Made by a program: the position numbers and the translations under genes. Below the pieces are notes generated by a model that was not told the origin of the DNA, ran no database searches, and worked only from the letters and a program-made list of their open reading frames with translations. Shown in pieces: positions 1 to 8,267 of a stretch of DNA of 41,363 bases (position 1 is its first letter; each line of letters opens with the position of its first letter). The stretch comes from Pelagovum pacificum (GTDB taxonomy: Bacteria > Pseudomonadota > Alphaproteobacteria > Rhodobacterales > Rhodobacteraceae), in assembly GCF_016134045.1 (NCBI RefSeq), contig NZ_CP065916.1, positions 1 through 41,363 of the forward strand, given 5' to 3'.

Positions 1-1902
1 ATGCTGCTGCGCATCGTCACCGCGATGGGGCGGCTGCAGAAGCAGCTCATCCTGCTGGCCGTCGACCTCGCGCTGATTCCGGCCGCCTTCGTGCTGGCGC
101 TGACCGTCGATGCCGAGGGGGCGGGGCTGTCGCTGTTCGTCTCCCGGCCGGTGGAGCTCTGGGGGCTGATCGTGCTGATGACCGGCGTGGGGGCGCTGTT
201 CTCGCACCTGCTCGACCTGCACCGGGTGCAGCTCAAGGCCTACGAGCAGCAGGCGGTGCTGCGCACCGTGATCTTCGCGCTGCTGGTCGGTTTCGCCAGC
301 GCGCTGGTGCAGCCGCTGCTGTTCGCGCGGATGCTGCCGGCGACGACCTCGGTGATCTTCACCATGGCGCTGATGATCATGTCGGTCACAGCGCGGTTCG
401 CGATGCGCAACCTGCTGATCGACCTCTACCGCCGGGGCGGCGGGCGGCGGAAGCGGGTGCTGATCTACGGCGCCGGCCAGACCGGGGTGCAGCTCGCCTC
501 GGCGCTGAAGACCGACGACGCGCTCGAACCCGTCGCCTTCGTCGACGACAACCCGACGCTGCAGAAGATGATGGTCGCCGGCCTGCCGGTCCATGCGCCC
601 GTCCGGCTAGAGGCGCTGGTGAAGGAGCTCGAGGTCGACCGCATGGTGATCGCCATGCCGTCGCTGTCACGCCCCAAGCAGGCGCAGCTTACCCGCCGGC
701 TCCAGGGGCTCGGCGTGGAGGTGCGCACGCTGCCCTCCTTCTCGGTGCTGCTCGAGGATGCGGGGGAGCTGAAGGACCGTCTCCAGCCGGTCGACCCGGT
801 CGCCTACCTCGGCCGGCGCGGGCTCGAGCGGGACATGGAAGGGATGCATGTCCTCTACGAGGGCAAGAGCGTCATGGTCTCCGGTGCCGGCGGCTCCATC
901 GGGTCCGAGCTCTGCCGGCAGGTGCTGTCCTGCGGGCCGCGCCGGCTGGTGCTGTACGAACTGTCCGAACTCGCCCTCTACCAGGTGGAGCGCGAGCTGA
1001 TCGACCTCGCCCCCGCCGGGGTCGAGGTGGTCGCGGTGCTCGGCTCGGTCACGGACGAGGACACGGTGACCCGCACGATGGCGCTGCACGAGGTGGAGAT
1101 CGTGCTCCACGCCGCCGCCTACAAGCACGTGCCGATGGTCGAGCGGAACCCGCTGTCGGGCCTGATGAACAACGTGATCGGCACCCGCACGCTGGCCGAG
1201 GCCGCGCTGGCGCGGGGCGTCAGCCACTTCGTGCTGATCTCCACCGACAAGGCGGTGCGGCCGACCAACATCATGGGCGCGTCGAAGCGGCTGGCCGAAC
1301 TGGTGATCCAGGATCTCGCCACGCGGTCGGGCTCGACCCGGTTCTCGATGGTGCGCTTCGGCAACGTGCTCGGCTCGTCGGGGTCGGTGATCCCGCTGTT
1401 CGAGGAGCAGATCGGCCGCGGCGGCCCGGTGACGGTGACCCATCGGGAGGTGACCCGCTATTTCATGACGATCGGCGAGGCGGCACGGCTGGTGCTGATC
1501 GCGGGATCCTTCACCGAGGGCGGGGATGTCTTCGTGCTCGACATGGGCAAGCCGATCCCGATCATGAAGCTGGCGCGCGACATGATCGAGGCCTCGGGCT
1601 ACTCGGTGCGGGACGAGGAGACGCCGGACGGCGATATCGAGATCCGCATCACCGGGCTGCGACCGGGCGAGAAGCTGCACGAGGAGCTGCTGATCGGGGC
1701 GCAGATGCTGGGGACGCACCACCCGAAGATCCTGCGCGCGCTCGAAGGTCACCTGAGCCAGATCGAGGTCGCCACCGCGCTGAAGGCGCTGCGCGGCGCG
1801 ATCGAGACCGGCGATGCCGAGGCCGCCCGCGAGGCGGTGCGCCGGTGGGTCGACGGCTACACGCCCTTCGAGGAGACGCTGGCCGACGAGGCCGGGCTTT
1901 AG
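1..1902 (+). CDS. WbpM/CapD-type nucleotide-sugar epimerase/4,6-dehydratase, membrane-bound
   Basis: Encodes 633 residues from an ATG at the window edge. The length fits the family and the first residues lead straight into the first membrane helix, so the gene may be complete, but an upstream start outside the window cannot be excluded. Four hydrophobic segments fall in roughly residues 15-132. A first Rossmann-like domain follows (VLIYGAGQTG, about residue 152), then the catalytic SDR domain with GAGGSIGSEL near 294, STDKAVRPTN near 414 followed by MGASK, and NVLGSSGSVIPLF near 452. Family knowledge: these inner-membrane enzymes act on UDP-HexNAc (4,6-dehydration or epimerisation) at an early step of capsule, O-antigen or glycan synthesis. 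The exact substrate cannot be read from sequence. The next gene converges on it across a repeat-rich gap. Confidence 0.9.
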   Translation: MLLRIVTAMGRLQKQLILLAVDLALIPAAFVLALTVDAEGAGLSLFVSRPVELWGLIVLMTGVGALFSHLLDLHRVQLKAYEQQAVLRTVIFALLVGFASALVQPLLFARMLPATTSVIFTMALMIMSVTARFAMRNLLIDLYRRGGGRRKRVLIYGAGQTGVQLASALKTDDALEPVAFVDDNPTLQKMMVAGLPVHAPVRLEALVKELEVDRMVIAMPSLSRPKQAQLTRRLQGLGVEVRTLPSFSVLLEDAGELKDRLQPVDPVAYLGRRGLERDMEGMHVLYEGKSVMVSGAGGSIGSELCRQVLSCGPRRLVLYELSELALYQVERELIDLAPAGVEVVAVLGSVTDEDTVTRTMALHEVEIVLHAAAYKHVPMVERNPLSGLMNNVIGTRTLAEAALARGVSHFVLISTDKAVRPTNIMGASKRLAELVIQDLATRSGSTRFSMVRFGNVLGSSGSVIPLFEEQIGRGGPVTVTHREVTRYFMTIGEAARLVLIAGSFTEGGDVFVLDMGKPIPIMKLARDMIEASGYSVRDEETPDGDIEIRITGLRPGEKLHEELLIGAQMLGTHHPKILRALEGHLSQIEVATALKALRGAIETGDAEAAREAVRRWVDGYTPFEETLADEAGL

Positions 1903-1998
1903 GCGCGAGAGGACCGGGGAGGCTGCGGACCAGCCCGGACGGTGGCAGGTCCGCCGACCCGCAGCGCCGTTAACCGGGTCTTCACGCAGCGCACGTAT

Positions 1999-2141
1999 CA
2001 AATTTTCGTCGAAAATTTGGGGTCAGGGGGCTGTCTGCCCCCTCTTGGGCCGTGCCGGCCCAATTCACCCCCGAGAATATTTGTCGGCCCGAAGAAGACG
2101 GGACGTCGGGCCCCGTTGAAGATGTTTCGCGTGCGAAACAT
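1999..2141 (+). repeat. Composite intergenic palindromic repeat, copy A
   Basis: This non-coding gap between convergent genes holds four symmetric blocks. The first, 1999-2019, has 10-base arms CAAATTTTCG/CGAAAATTTG around one base. The second is a hairpin, GGGGGCTGTCTGCCCCC, at 2026-2042. The third is a smaller hairpin GGGCCG...CGGCCC near 2047-2061, followed by CCCCCGAGAATATTTG. The fourth is the near-palindrome ATGTTTCGCGTGCGAAACAT at 2122-2141. Much of the arrangement recurs at 30289-30542 and, inverted, at 15914-16014. From memory, hairpins of the form GGGGGCTctGCCCCC followed by CCCCCGAG-ATATTTG are abundant behind genes in Rhodobacteraceae. The position suggests a bidirectional terminator-like element; the function of the last palindrome is unknown. 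Confidence 0.75.
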
Positions 2142-2153
2142 CTCCGGGGGTCA

Positions 2154-3521
2154 TCAGCCTGCCAGGACCGTCGACAATCTCTGCAGGCCGGCGGCCAGCA
2201 GCTCTTCGGCGCGTTCGCGGCTGTCGGCCTCGACATAGAGCCTGAATTCCGGCGCGTTGCCCGAGGGGCGCAGGTGGATCACCGTGCCATCCACCGTCGT
2301 CATCCGCAGGCCGTCCGTCGTATCCTGCCCGGCCTCTTCGCCGGCGAAGGCGAGGAAATCGGCGCGGGCGGCCGCATCGGTGAGCAGGCTGTCGAGCAGG
2401 GCGCGGCTGCGCTCGGTCGGGATCTCCTGCAGCCGGTCGGCGGCGGTGAAGCGCGCGGGCTCCGCGGCGACGAGGGCCGAGAGCGCGCCGCCTGCGGCGA
2501 CCAGCGGCGCGACGATCGGCAGGAAGCTGTCCCGCGTCGGCAGGGCGGGCAGGGGGCCGGCGGGGCCCTCGGCCTCGAAGCCGAGCAGGAAGCCGCCGTT
2601 CGCCTCGTAGCCCGCGACCTTGCCGCCGGCCTCTTCCATGCCGGCGATCACGAAGGGCGAGCCGATCTTCGTGCGCAGCACCCGCCCGAACCCCTTCTCG
2701 AGCACCCCGGAGTTGGAGGAGATCGGCGTCACCACGACCTCGGCCCCCAGCATCTTCGCGGTGATCTGGCCGAGCACGTCGCCGGGGATCACCCGTCCCG
2801 TCTCGTCGGTCAGCATCGGGCGGTCGCTGTCGCCGTCGGTGGAGGCGATGGCGTCGAGCCCGTGCGCGGCGATCCAGGTGGTGAGCTGCGACCGGGTCTC
2901 GGGGTCCACCGCCTCGGTATCGACGGGGATGAAGATGTCGGAGCGGGCGAGTTCCACCACATCGGCACCGAGGCCGGAGAGCACCTCGGCCAGCATGTCG
3001 CGGCCGACGGCGGAGTGAGCATAGAGCCCGATCCTGCGGCCCGTCAGCGCGGCGGGGCCGAAGGCGGAGACATAGCGGGCGACGAACCGGTCGGCGGCGG
3101 CCTCATCCGTCTCTGATCCGCCTGAACTGCCCCCCGGCGCGGCGCCGAGCGCGCCGGTGATCGCGGCCTCGTCGGCCTTCGTGATCTCGCCCTTGCGAGT
3201 ATAGAACTTCAGCCCGTTGCGGTCGGCGGGGATGTGGCTGCCGGTGACCATCACCGCGCCGGCGTCGGCCTCGAGCGCGGCGAGGGCGAGGGCAGGCGTC
3301 GGCAGGGCGCCGCAGTCGGTCACGTCGGCCCCGGCGGCACGGGCGGCGGCGGCGACGGTGGCGGCCATCTCGGGCGAGGAGGGGCGCAGGTCGCGCCCGA
3401 TCAGCAGGCGCCCGCCGGTGTCGCAGCTCGCCAGGAAAGCGGTCACATGGTCCGCGATCAGCGGCTCCGTCATCTCGACCACCAGTCCGCGCAGCCCGCT
3501 CGTCCCGAATTTCGGCGCCAT
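2154..3521 (-). CDS. Phosphomannomutase / phosphoglucomutase family enzyme
   Basis: Encodes 455 residues. The start is the ATG at 3521, with AGGAG about seven bases upstream; the open frame continues further upstream but without recognisable protein. The alpha-D-phosphohexomutase signatures are all present: FGTSGLRG at 5-12, the active-site serine S95 in TGSHIPADRNG (phosphorylated in this family), metal-binding DGDSD at 229-233, the sugar-specificity loop EANGG at 306-310, and the phosphate-binding RPSGNAPEFR near the C terminus. It interconverts hexose 6- and 1-phosphates, feeding GDP-mannose or UDP-glucose synthesis. TGSHIP replaces the commoner TASHNP; this reads as a subfamily trait because the serine and histidine remain. 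Its 5' end faces ugd 132 bases away, so the two are divergently transcribed and probably share a promoter region. Confidence 0.92.
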   Translation of the reverse strand: MAPKFGTSGLRGLVVEMTEPLIADHVTAFLASCDTGGRLLIGRDLRPSSPEMAATVAAAARAAGADVTDCGALPTPALALAALEADAGAVMVTGSHIPADRNGLKFYTRKGEITKADEAAITGALGAAPGGSSGGSETDEAAADRFVARYVSAFGPAALTGRRIGLYAHSAVGRDMLAEVLSGLGADVVELARSDIFIPVDTEAVDPETRSQLTTWIAAHGLDAIASTDGDSDRPMLTDETGRVIPGDVLGQITAKMLGAEVVVTPISSNSGVLEKGFGRVLRTKIGSPFVIAGMEEAGGKVAGYEANGGFLLGFEAEGPAGPLPALPTRDSFLPIVAPLVAAGGALSALVAAEPARFTAADRLQEIPTERSRALLDSLLTDAAARADFLAFAGEEAGQDTTDGLRMTTVDGTVIHLRPSGNAPEFRLYVEADSRERAEELLAAGLQRLSTVLAG

Positions 3522-3653
3522 GTCTCTCTCCTGTCCGGATGCCCTGTCCGTGGTGGTAGCGCCGCAGTGATGACAGGTCCATGTCTTGAGGCTTGCACGG
3601 TTCCGGGTCATGTCGGAATGAAGGGCAACCGCCTCTGGCAGGAGCATTTGAAC

Positions 3654-4976
3654 ATGAAGATCGCGATGATCGGGACGGGCTACGTTGGCTTGGTCTCGGG
3701 TGTTTGTTTTTCGGATTTCGGGCATGACGTGGTGTGCGTCGACAAGGACCCGGGCAAGATCGACCGGCTGACCCGGGGCGAGGTGCCGATCTACGAGCCG
3801 GGGCTGGACGAGCTGATGGCCAAGAACGTCGAGGCCGGGCGGCTGACCTTCACGCTCGACCTGAAGGACGCGCTGGCCGAGGCGGACGCCGTCTTCATCG
3901 CGGTCGGCACGCCGACGCGGCGCGGCGACGGGCATGCCGACCTGACTTACGTGATGGCGGCGGCGGAAGAGATCGCGCGGACGGCGGATCATTACGTCGT
4001 CGTGGTGACCAAATCGACGGTGCCCGTCGGCACCAACCGCAAGGTCGCCCAGACGATCCGCAAGGCGAACCCCGAACTCGAGTTCGACGTCGCCTCCAAC
4101 CCCGAGTTCCTGCGCGAGGGCGCGGCGATCGACGATTTCATGCGCCCCGACCGGGTCGTGGTCGGCGTGCAGACCGACAAGGCCGCCGAGGTGATGGCCG
4201 AGATCTACAGACCGCTCTTCCTGCGGGACTTCCCGATCATCACGACCGATCTCGAGAGCGCGGAGATGATCAAGTACGCCGCCAACGCGTTCCTCGCGAC
4301 GAAGATCACCTTCATCAACGAGATCGCCGCGCTGTGCGAGAAGGTCGGCGCGGACGTGAAGGAAGTCTCCAAGGGCATGGGGCTCGACGGTCGGATCGGC
4401 AACAAGTTCCTGCATGCCGGGCCGGGCTACGGCGGCAGCTGCTTCCCGAAGGACACCAAGGCGCTCGCCCGGATCGGGCAGGAACATGCCGCGCCGATGT
4501 CGATCGTCGAGACGGTGATCAAGGTGAACGAGGACGTGAAGCGGCGGATGATCGACAAGTTGCTGGACCTCTGCGACGGCAGCTTCAACGGCAAGTCGGT
4601 GGCGGTGCTTGGCGTGACCTTCAAGCCCAACACCGACGACATGCGCGACGCGCCGGCGCTGACGATCGTGCCGGCGCTGGTCGGCGGTGGCGCGAAGGTG
4701 AAGGTGGTGGACCCGCAGGGCCGCCACGAGGGCGAGAAGCTGCTGCCCGGCGTCTCCTGGGTCGAGGACCCCTACAAGGCGGCGCGCAACGCCGACCTCG
4801 TGGTGATCCTGACGGAATGGAACGAGTTCCGGGGGCTGGATCTGAAGAAGATCGCCAAACACATGACGACGCCGCGCCTCGCCGATCTGCGCAACATCTA
4901 CGGCCAGAAGGACGCCAAGCGCGCCGGGTTCGAGGCGTATGTCTCCATCGGGCGCAGGCCGGTCGAGACGGAGTGA
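3654..4976 (+). CDS. ugd: UDP-glucose 6-dehydrogenase
   Basis: Encodes 440 residues. The ATG at 3654 has GGAG about ten bases upstream and places the Rossmann motif GTGYVGL right at the N terminus. Other family marks are FLREGAAIDDF (substrate binding), ATKITFINE in the central helix, and the catalytic cysteine C263 in GPGYGGSCFPKD; the C-terminal UDP-binding domain contains LGVTFKPNTDDMRDAP. It oxidises UDP-glucose twice with NAD+ to UDP-glucuronate in the cytoplasm. The UDP-glucuronate 4-epimerase at 6271-7284 is the natural next enzyme, giving UDP-galacturonate. It ends facing the polysaccharide export gene across a compact GC-rich hairpin. Confidence 0.96.
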   Translation: MKIAMIGTGYVGLVSGVCFSDFGHDVVCVDKDPGKIDRLTRGEVPIYEPGLDELMAKNVEAGRLTFTLDLKDALAEADAVFIAVGTPTRRGDGHADLTYVMAAAEEIARTADHYVVVVTKSTVPVGTNRKVAQTIRKANPELEFDVASNPEFLREGAAIDDFMRPDRVVVGVQTDKAAEVMAEIYRPLFLRDFPIITTDLESAEMIKYAANAFLATKITFINEIAALCEKVGADVKEVSKGMGLDGRIGNKFLHAGPGYGGSCFPKDTKALARIGQEHAAPMSIVETVIKVNEDVKRRMIDKLLDLCDGSFNGKSVAVLGVTFKPNTDDMRDAPALTIVPALVGGGAKVKVVDPQGRHEGEKLLPGVSWVEDPYKAARNADLVVILTEWNEFRGLDLKKIAKHMTTPRLADLRNIYGQKDAKRAGFEAYVSIGRRPVETE

Positions 4977-4980
4977 CGTT

Positions 4981-4999
4981 CCGGGGGCCCGGCCCCCGG
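4981..4999. terminator. Bidirectional terminator-like hairpin
   Basis: CCGGGGGCCCGGCCCCCGG folds into a stem of seven to nine G-C pairs. It lies four bases after the ugd stop codon and nine bases from the stop of the convergent export gene, the expected place for a shared terminator. There is no strong T-run on either side, so intrinsic termination is inferred from position and stem strength only. Confidence 0.55.
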
Positions 5000-5008
5000 A
5001 TTTACCCC

Positions 5009-6142
5009 TTAACCGTTGAAGAGCAGGTCGGTGTTGCGGGCCACGCCGATCGCCGTGCCGAAGATGTCGAAGATCGAGCTGGTGCTGATCAGCGGGCTTT
5101 CGGTGACGTAGACGAGGTCGCCGGGCCGGATCTGGAACTGCCCGGCGGAGAACAGCCCGTCGGCCGAGGTCAGGTCGATCGTGAAGACCGTGCGCGTATG
5201 GGATGGGCCCGTCCGGTCGGTGCGCACCGCTTCGGCCGGGTAGTGGCGCAGCACGAGGATGCCGCGCGCGTCGGCCCGGTTCTCCTGCACGCCACCGATG
5301 ATCGACAGCGCGTCGGTGGCCGTCACCACGTCTTTCGGGAAATCGTGCAGCGCCTCGCGACCGGCGGCGCCGAGCGAGAGGAAGTAGCGGTCGTCCTCTT
5401 CGACATAGACCTTGTCGCCGCCCCGCAGGGTGGTGTCGAGCGACGGGCTGTCGAGCAGGCGGCTCACCGAGGTGCCGTAGATGTCGGAGCCGCGCTGCAG
5501 CCGGATCTGGGGATTGTTGGTGCCGGGCGGCACGCCGCCGCCATCGGCGATCAGGTTCATCACCGTGTAGTCCTGGTCGGGCAGCGGATAGCTGCCGGGA
5601 CGGGAGACGCCGGAGACGAGGCTCACCGTGTTGGCGCGGCCCTCGGCCATGCTGAGCTGCACCTGCGCGGAGGGGGTGACGACGAAATACTGTTCCTCGA
5701 TCCGGGCGCGCGCCGTCTCGGGCGCCATGCCGGCGATGCGGATCGTGCCGATGTAGGGCAGGAACACGGTGCCGGACGAGCTGACGCGCATCTCGGGCAG
5801 GGTGACGAAGCGCTCGCCCACGGCGGTGAGCAGGCCGTTGTCCTCGGTCGACCAGATGGTGACGCTGACGAGGTCGCCGGGGGCGATGATACGGGTGTTG
5901 GGCTGGTCGACGCGATTGAGCCAGCCGAGCCGGTTCTCGCCCACGGCGGGCCAGGAGGCGAAGGCGGCGACGGTGTCGCGCGTCACCTGTTCGACCGCGA
6001 ATTCCGGGATGACGGTGCCGTCCTCGGTGGTCTCGCCGGACGCGGCGAGCACCTCGCGTTGCAGACCGGCACCGCGCGGAGCGCTCTCGCAGGCCGCGAG
6101 CAGCGTCATCAGCCCGAGAAGGACGATCCGAATGGTCTTCAT
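5009..6142 (-). CDS. Outer-membrane polysaccharide export lipoprotein (Wza/KpsD/CtrA-like)
   Basis: Encodes 377 residues when started at the ATG at 6142, which gives a classic lipoprotein signal: MKTIRIVLLGLMTLLAAC with lipobox LLAAC. An ATG 45 bases further up would bury the signal behind 15 polar residues and is less likely. The middle contains a polysaccharide-export domain (GDLVSVTIWSTEDNG, followed by VSSSGTVFLPYIGTIRIAGM) and then beta-grasp SLBB-like segments (VSRPGSYPLPDQDYTVMNLI and GGVQENRADARGILVLR). Family members form the outer-membrane channel for capsule or exopolysaccharide. The partner exporter genes kpsM, kpsE and kpsT lie about 25 kb away at 31508-34466, so the system is split on this replicon, assuming they work together. 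It lies downstream of, and in the same direction as, the UDP-glucuronate epimerase gene. Confidence 0.88.
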   Translation of the reverse strand: MKTIRIVLLGLMTLLAACESAPRGAGLQREVLAASGETTEDGTVIPEFAVEQVTRDTVAAFASWPAVGENRLGWLNRVDQPNTRIIAPGDLVSVTIWSTEDNGLLTAVGERFVTLPEMRVSSSGTVFLPYIGTIRIAGMAPETARARIEEQYFVVTPSAQVQLSMAEGRANTVSLVSGVSRPGSYPLPDQDYTVMNLIADGGGVPPGTNNPQIRLQRGSDIYGTSVSRLLDSPSLDTTLRGGDKVYVEEDDRYFLSLGAAGREALHDFPKDVVTATDALSIIGGVQENRADARGILVLRHYPAEAVRTDRTGPSHTRTVFTIDLTSADGLFSAGQFQIRPGDLVYVTESPLISTSSIFDIFGTAIGVARNTDLLFNG

Positions 6143-6221
6143 CAATCGTGCCCCCCCGGCAGGATCATTCAGCGGATTCTTATCCATTGGCGCAGCCCGG
6201 GGAAACCGGACTCTTGCAGTC

Positions 6222-6266
6222 GTGACCGGAATGGCCCGGAGCCTGTTGCCCCGGGGTGCCGGTCAC
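6222..6266 (-). terminator. Inverted repeat after the epimerase stop
   Basis: GTGACCGG at 6222-6229 and CCGGTCAC at 6259-6266 form a perfect 8-bp stem enclosing a GC-rich loop that can fold further (CCCCGGGG-type pairing). It begins five bases beyond the stop codon of the minus-strand epimerase gene, so it could end or attenuate that transcript before the export gene. There is no T-tract; the function is inferred from position. Confidence 0.35.
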
Positions 6267-6270
6267 CCTT

Positions 6271-7284
6271 CTAGATGTTGTAGTACTCGCGGTACCATTC
6301 GACAAATCGTGCCACCCCGTCGGCGACGGGGGTTTGCGGGGCGTAACCCGTCAGGGCGCGCAGAAGCGTCGAATCGGCCCAGGTCGCCGGCACGTCGCCC
6401 TTCTGCATCTCCATCATGTTGCGCACCGCCGCGCGGCCGGTCGCCGTCTCGATCGCCTCGACGAAGTCGGTGAGGCGCACGCTCTCGCCGTTGCCGATGT
6501 TCACCACGCGCCACGGCGCGGCGGGCGACAGCGTGTCATGGGCGATCCCGGGGCGGGGCGCGTCCGCCTGCGGCGGGGGGGCGTCGATCAGCAGGGCGAT
6601 TCCGCGGACGAGGTCCTCCACGTAGGTGAAGTCGCGCCACATGTCGCCGTGATTGTAGATGTCGATCGGCGTCCCTTCGAGGATGCCGCGGGTGAACTTG
6701 AACAGCGCCATGTCCGGCCGCCCCCACGGCCCGTAGACCGTGAAGAAGCGGAACATGGTGGTCGGGATCCGGTAGAGATGCGCCCAGGCGTGGCCCATCG
6801 ACTCGTTGGCCTTCTTGGTGGCGGCGTAGATCGTGAGCTGGTGGTCGGCCTTCATGTCCTCGCGGTAGGGCATCTCGGTGTTGGCGCCGTATGCCGAGGA
6901 GGTCGAGGCCATCAGCAGGTGATCGACCTCGTGGCGCTTCGCGGCCTCCATCACGGTGAAGGTGCCAATGATGTTGCTGTCGAGGTAGGCGCGCGGATTT
7001 TCGAGGGAGTAGCGCACCCCGGCCTGCGCGGCGAGGTGGACGATCACGTCCGGCTCGAAGGCATCGGCCAGCCTGTCGAAGGTCTCCGCATCCTCGAGCA
7101 TCCCCTCGGTGGCGGTGAAATGCTCGTTCTGCAGCAGCACCTGGTGGCGCCGCTGCTTGAGCGTGACATCGTAGTAATCCGTCATCCCGTCGTAGCCGGC
7201 CACCTGCCAGCCCTCGGCAAGCAGCCGCTGCGCGAGGTGAAACCCGATGAACCCCGCCGTCCCGGTAATGAGCGCACGCCGCAT
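6271..7284 (-). CDS. UDP-glucuronate 4-epimerase (NAD-dependent SDR)
   Basis: Encodes 337 residues from the ATG at 7284, with AAAGG nearby as a ribosome-binding site. It has the extended-SDR architecture: GTAGFIGFH at 8-16, HLAAQAGVRYSLENPRAY at 83-100, the catalytic Y153 and K157 in YAATKKANE, then FRFFTVYGPWGRPDMA. The AAQAGVRYS and YGPWGRPDMA strings are typical of UDP-glucuronate 4-epimerases (LpsL/GAE type) rather than GalE. It would convert UDP-glucuronate from Ugd to UDP-galacturonate. The gene runs toward the export lipoprotein gene with a 128-base gap containing an inverted repeat. Upstream it diverges from the flavoprotein gene across about 200 bases that are AT-richer than the surroundings. 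Confidence 0.9.
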   Translation of the reverse strand: MRRALITGTAGFIGFHLAQRLLAEGWQVAGYDGMTDYYDVTLKQRRHQVLLQNEHFTATEGMLEDAETFDRLADAFEPDVIVHLAAQAGVRYSLENPRAYLDSNIIGTFTVMEAAKRHEVDHLLMASTSSAYGANTEMPYREDMKADHQLTIYAATKKANESMGHAWAHLYRIPTTMFRFFTVYGPWGRPDMALFKFTRGILEGTPIDIYNHGDMWRDFTYVEDLVRGIALLIDAPPPQADAPRPGIAHDTLSPAAPWRVVNIGNGESVRLTDFVEAIETATGRAAVRNMMEMQKGDVPATWADSTLLRALTGYAPQTPVADGVARFVEWYREYYNI

Positions 7285-7487
7285 GGAAAGCCTTTCGTTG
7301 CCTGCGGGGAGCTAGCCCGAGCAGCGGGTGGAAGGCCAGAGGGGACGGGGCGTGCGATTTGTCCGGTAATGAGTGTTATGGTTCATAATGTGACAGGCGT
7401 GCGTTGGTTTGGGCCGATCACCCCTCCTTGCCCCCATATCCCGACATATATACTCAGGAATAAACCGACCCTCCCGGAGACCCTGCC

Positions 7488-8267
7488 ATGCCCTCACGTC
7501 CCGCCCCCCGTATCCTCACCGTCCGGAAGGCCTGGCACCTGACGCCGAACATGATCCGCGTCACTTTCGCCGGGCCGGAGCTGGCGGACTTTCCCGAGGG
7601 GCGCGAAGGGGCGAACTGCAAGCTGATCCTGCCCGAGCCGGGCGAGACGCGGGAGGCCTTCGCCGATCGTCTCGCGGCGGGCGGGCCGACGGTGCGGCGC
7701 ACCTATACCGTGCGGCACTTCCGGGCGGAGGAGCAGGAGCTCGACATCGACTTCGTCGATCACGGCGACGGCGGGCCGGCCTCGGCCTGGGCGGTCGCGG
7801 CGCAGCCGGGCGACATGCTCGGCTTCGCGGGGCCGGGCCCGGTGAAGGTCGAGCACTGGGAGGCGGACTTCTATCTCTGTGCCGCCGACATGTCGGCGAT
7901 CCCGGTGGCGGCCGCCACGCTCGAGGCGATGCCGCGCGACGCGAAGGGCCTCGCGATCTTCGAGGTGACCGATCCCGCCGACCGACAGGAGATCGACGCG
8001 CCCGAGGGGGTCGAGATGCGCTGGCTGGTCCATCCCGACCCGCACCGGCCGTCGGACGCGCAGGTCGAACTGATCCGCACCATGGACTGGCCGGAGGGCC
8101 GGGTGCAGACCTGCATCGCCGGCGAGCAGTCGGTGATCCGCGCCCTGCGCCAGCACCTGCTGAACGAGCGCGGCGTCGCCAGGGCGGACGCCTACGTCTC
8201 GGGCTACTGGAAAATCGGCCTCGTCGAGGACGAGCACCAGCAGTTCAAGAAGACCGAGGCGGCCTAA
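7488..8267 (+). CDS. Siderophore-interacting protein (FAD-dependent ferric-siderophore reductase)
   Basis: Encodes 259 residues from the ATG at 7488, preceded by GGAG. It matches the SIP/ViuB family: FAD-binding RRTYTVRHF near residue 67, DIDFVDHGDGGPASAWA near 85, an NAD(P)H-binding domain with AGEQSVIRALRQHL near 206, and the C-terminal SGYWKIG motif. Members release iron from ferric siderophores in the cytoplasm by reduction. No siderophore receptor or transporter is nearby, so it is functionally isolated among polysaccharide genes. Its stop codon overlaps the stop of the convergent hydrolase gene by four bases. I did not find a convincing Fur or Irr site in the upstream gap. Confidence 0.88.
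   Translation: MPSRPAPRILTVRKAWHLTPNMIRVTFAGPELADFPEGREGANCKLILPEPGETREAFADRLAAGGPTVRRTYTVRHFRAEEQELDIDFVDHGDGGPASAWAVAAQPGDMLGFAGPGPVKVEHWEADFYLCAADMSAIPVAAATLEAMPRDAKGLAIFEVTDPADRQEIDAPEGVEMRWLVHPDPHRPSDAQVELIRTMDWPEGRVQTCIAGEQSVIRALRQHLLNERGVARADAYVSGYWKIGLVEDEHQQFKKTEAA

Noticed and set aside
667..2001. Long antisense frames such as 444 codons opposite the first gene and others opposite repA, parA, ugd and kpsE.
   Set aside because: They are typical shadow frames in GC-rich DNA: Arg/His/Gly/Ala/Pro-rich translations without domains, lying over confidently assigned genes.
2022..2153. Possible small gene in the gap before the phosphohexomutase.
   Set aside because: The frames cross strong hairpins and palindromes and have no ribosome-binding site or protein-like composition.
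3522..4862. The minus-strand frame of the phosphohexomutase stays open up to 4862, suggesting a 902-residue protein.
   Set aside because: The upstream part is the antisense of ugd and has no protein character; the enzyme's FGTSGLRG motif begins right after the ATG at 3521, which has a ribosome-binding site.
7428..7454. TTGCCC and TATACT, 15 bases apart, as a promoter for the siderophore-interacting gene.
   Set aside because: The spacer is too short for a sigma-70 promoter and the -35 match is weak; not enough to call.
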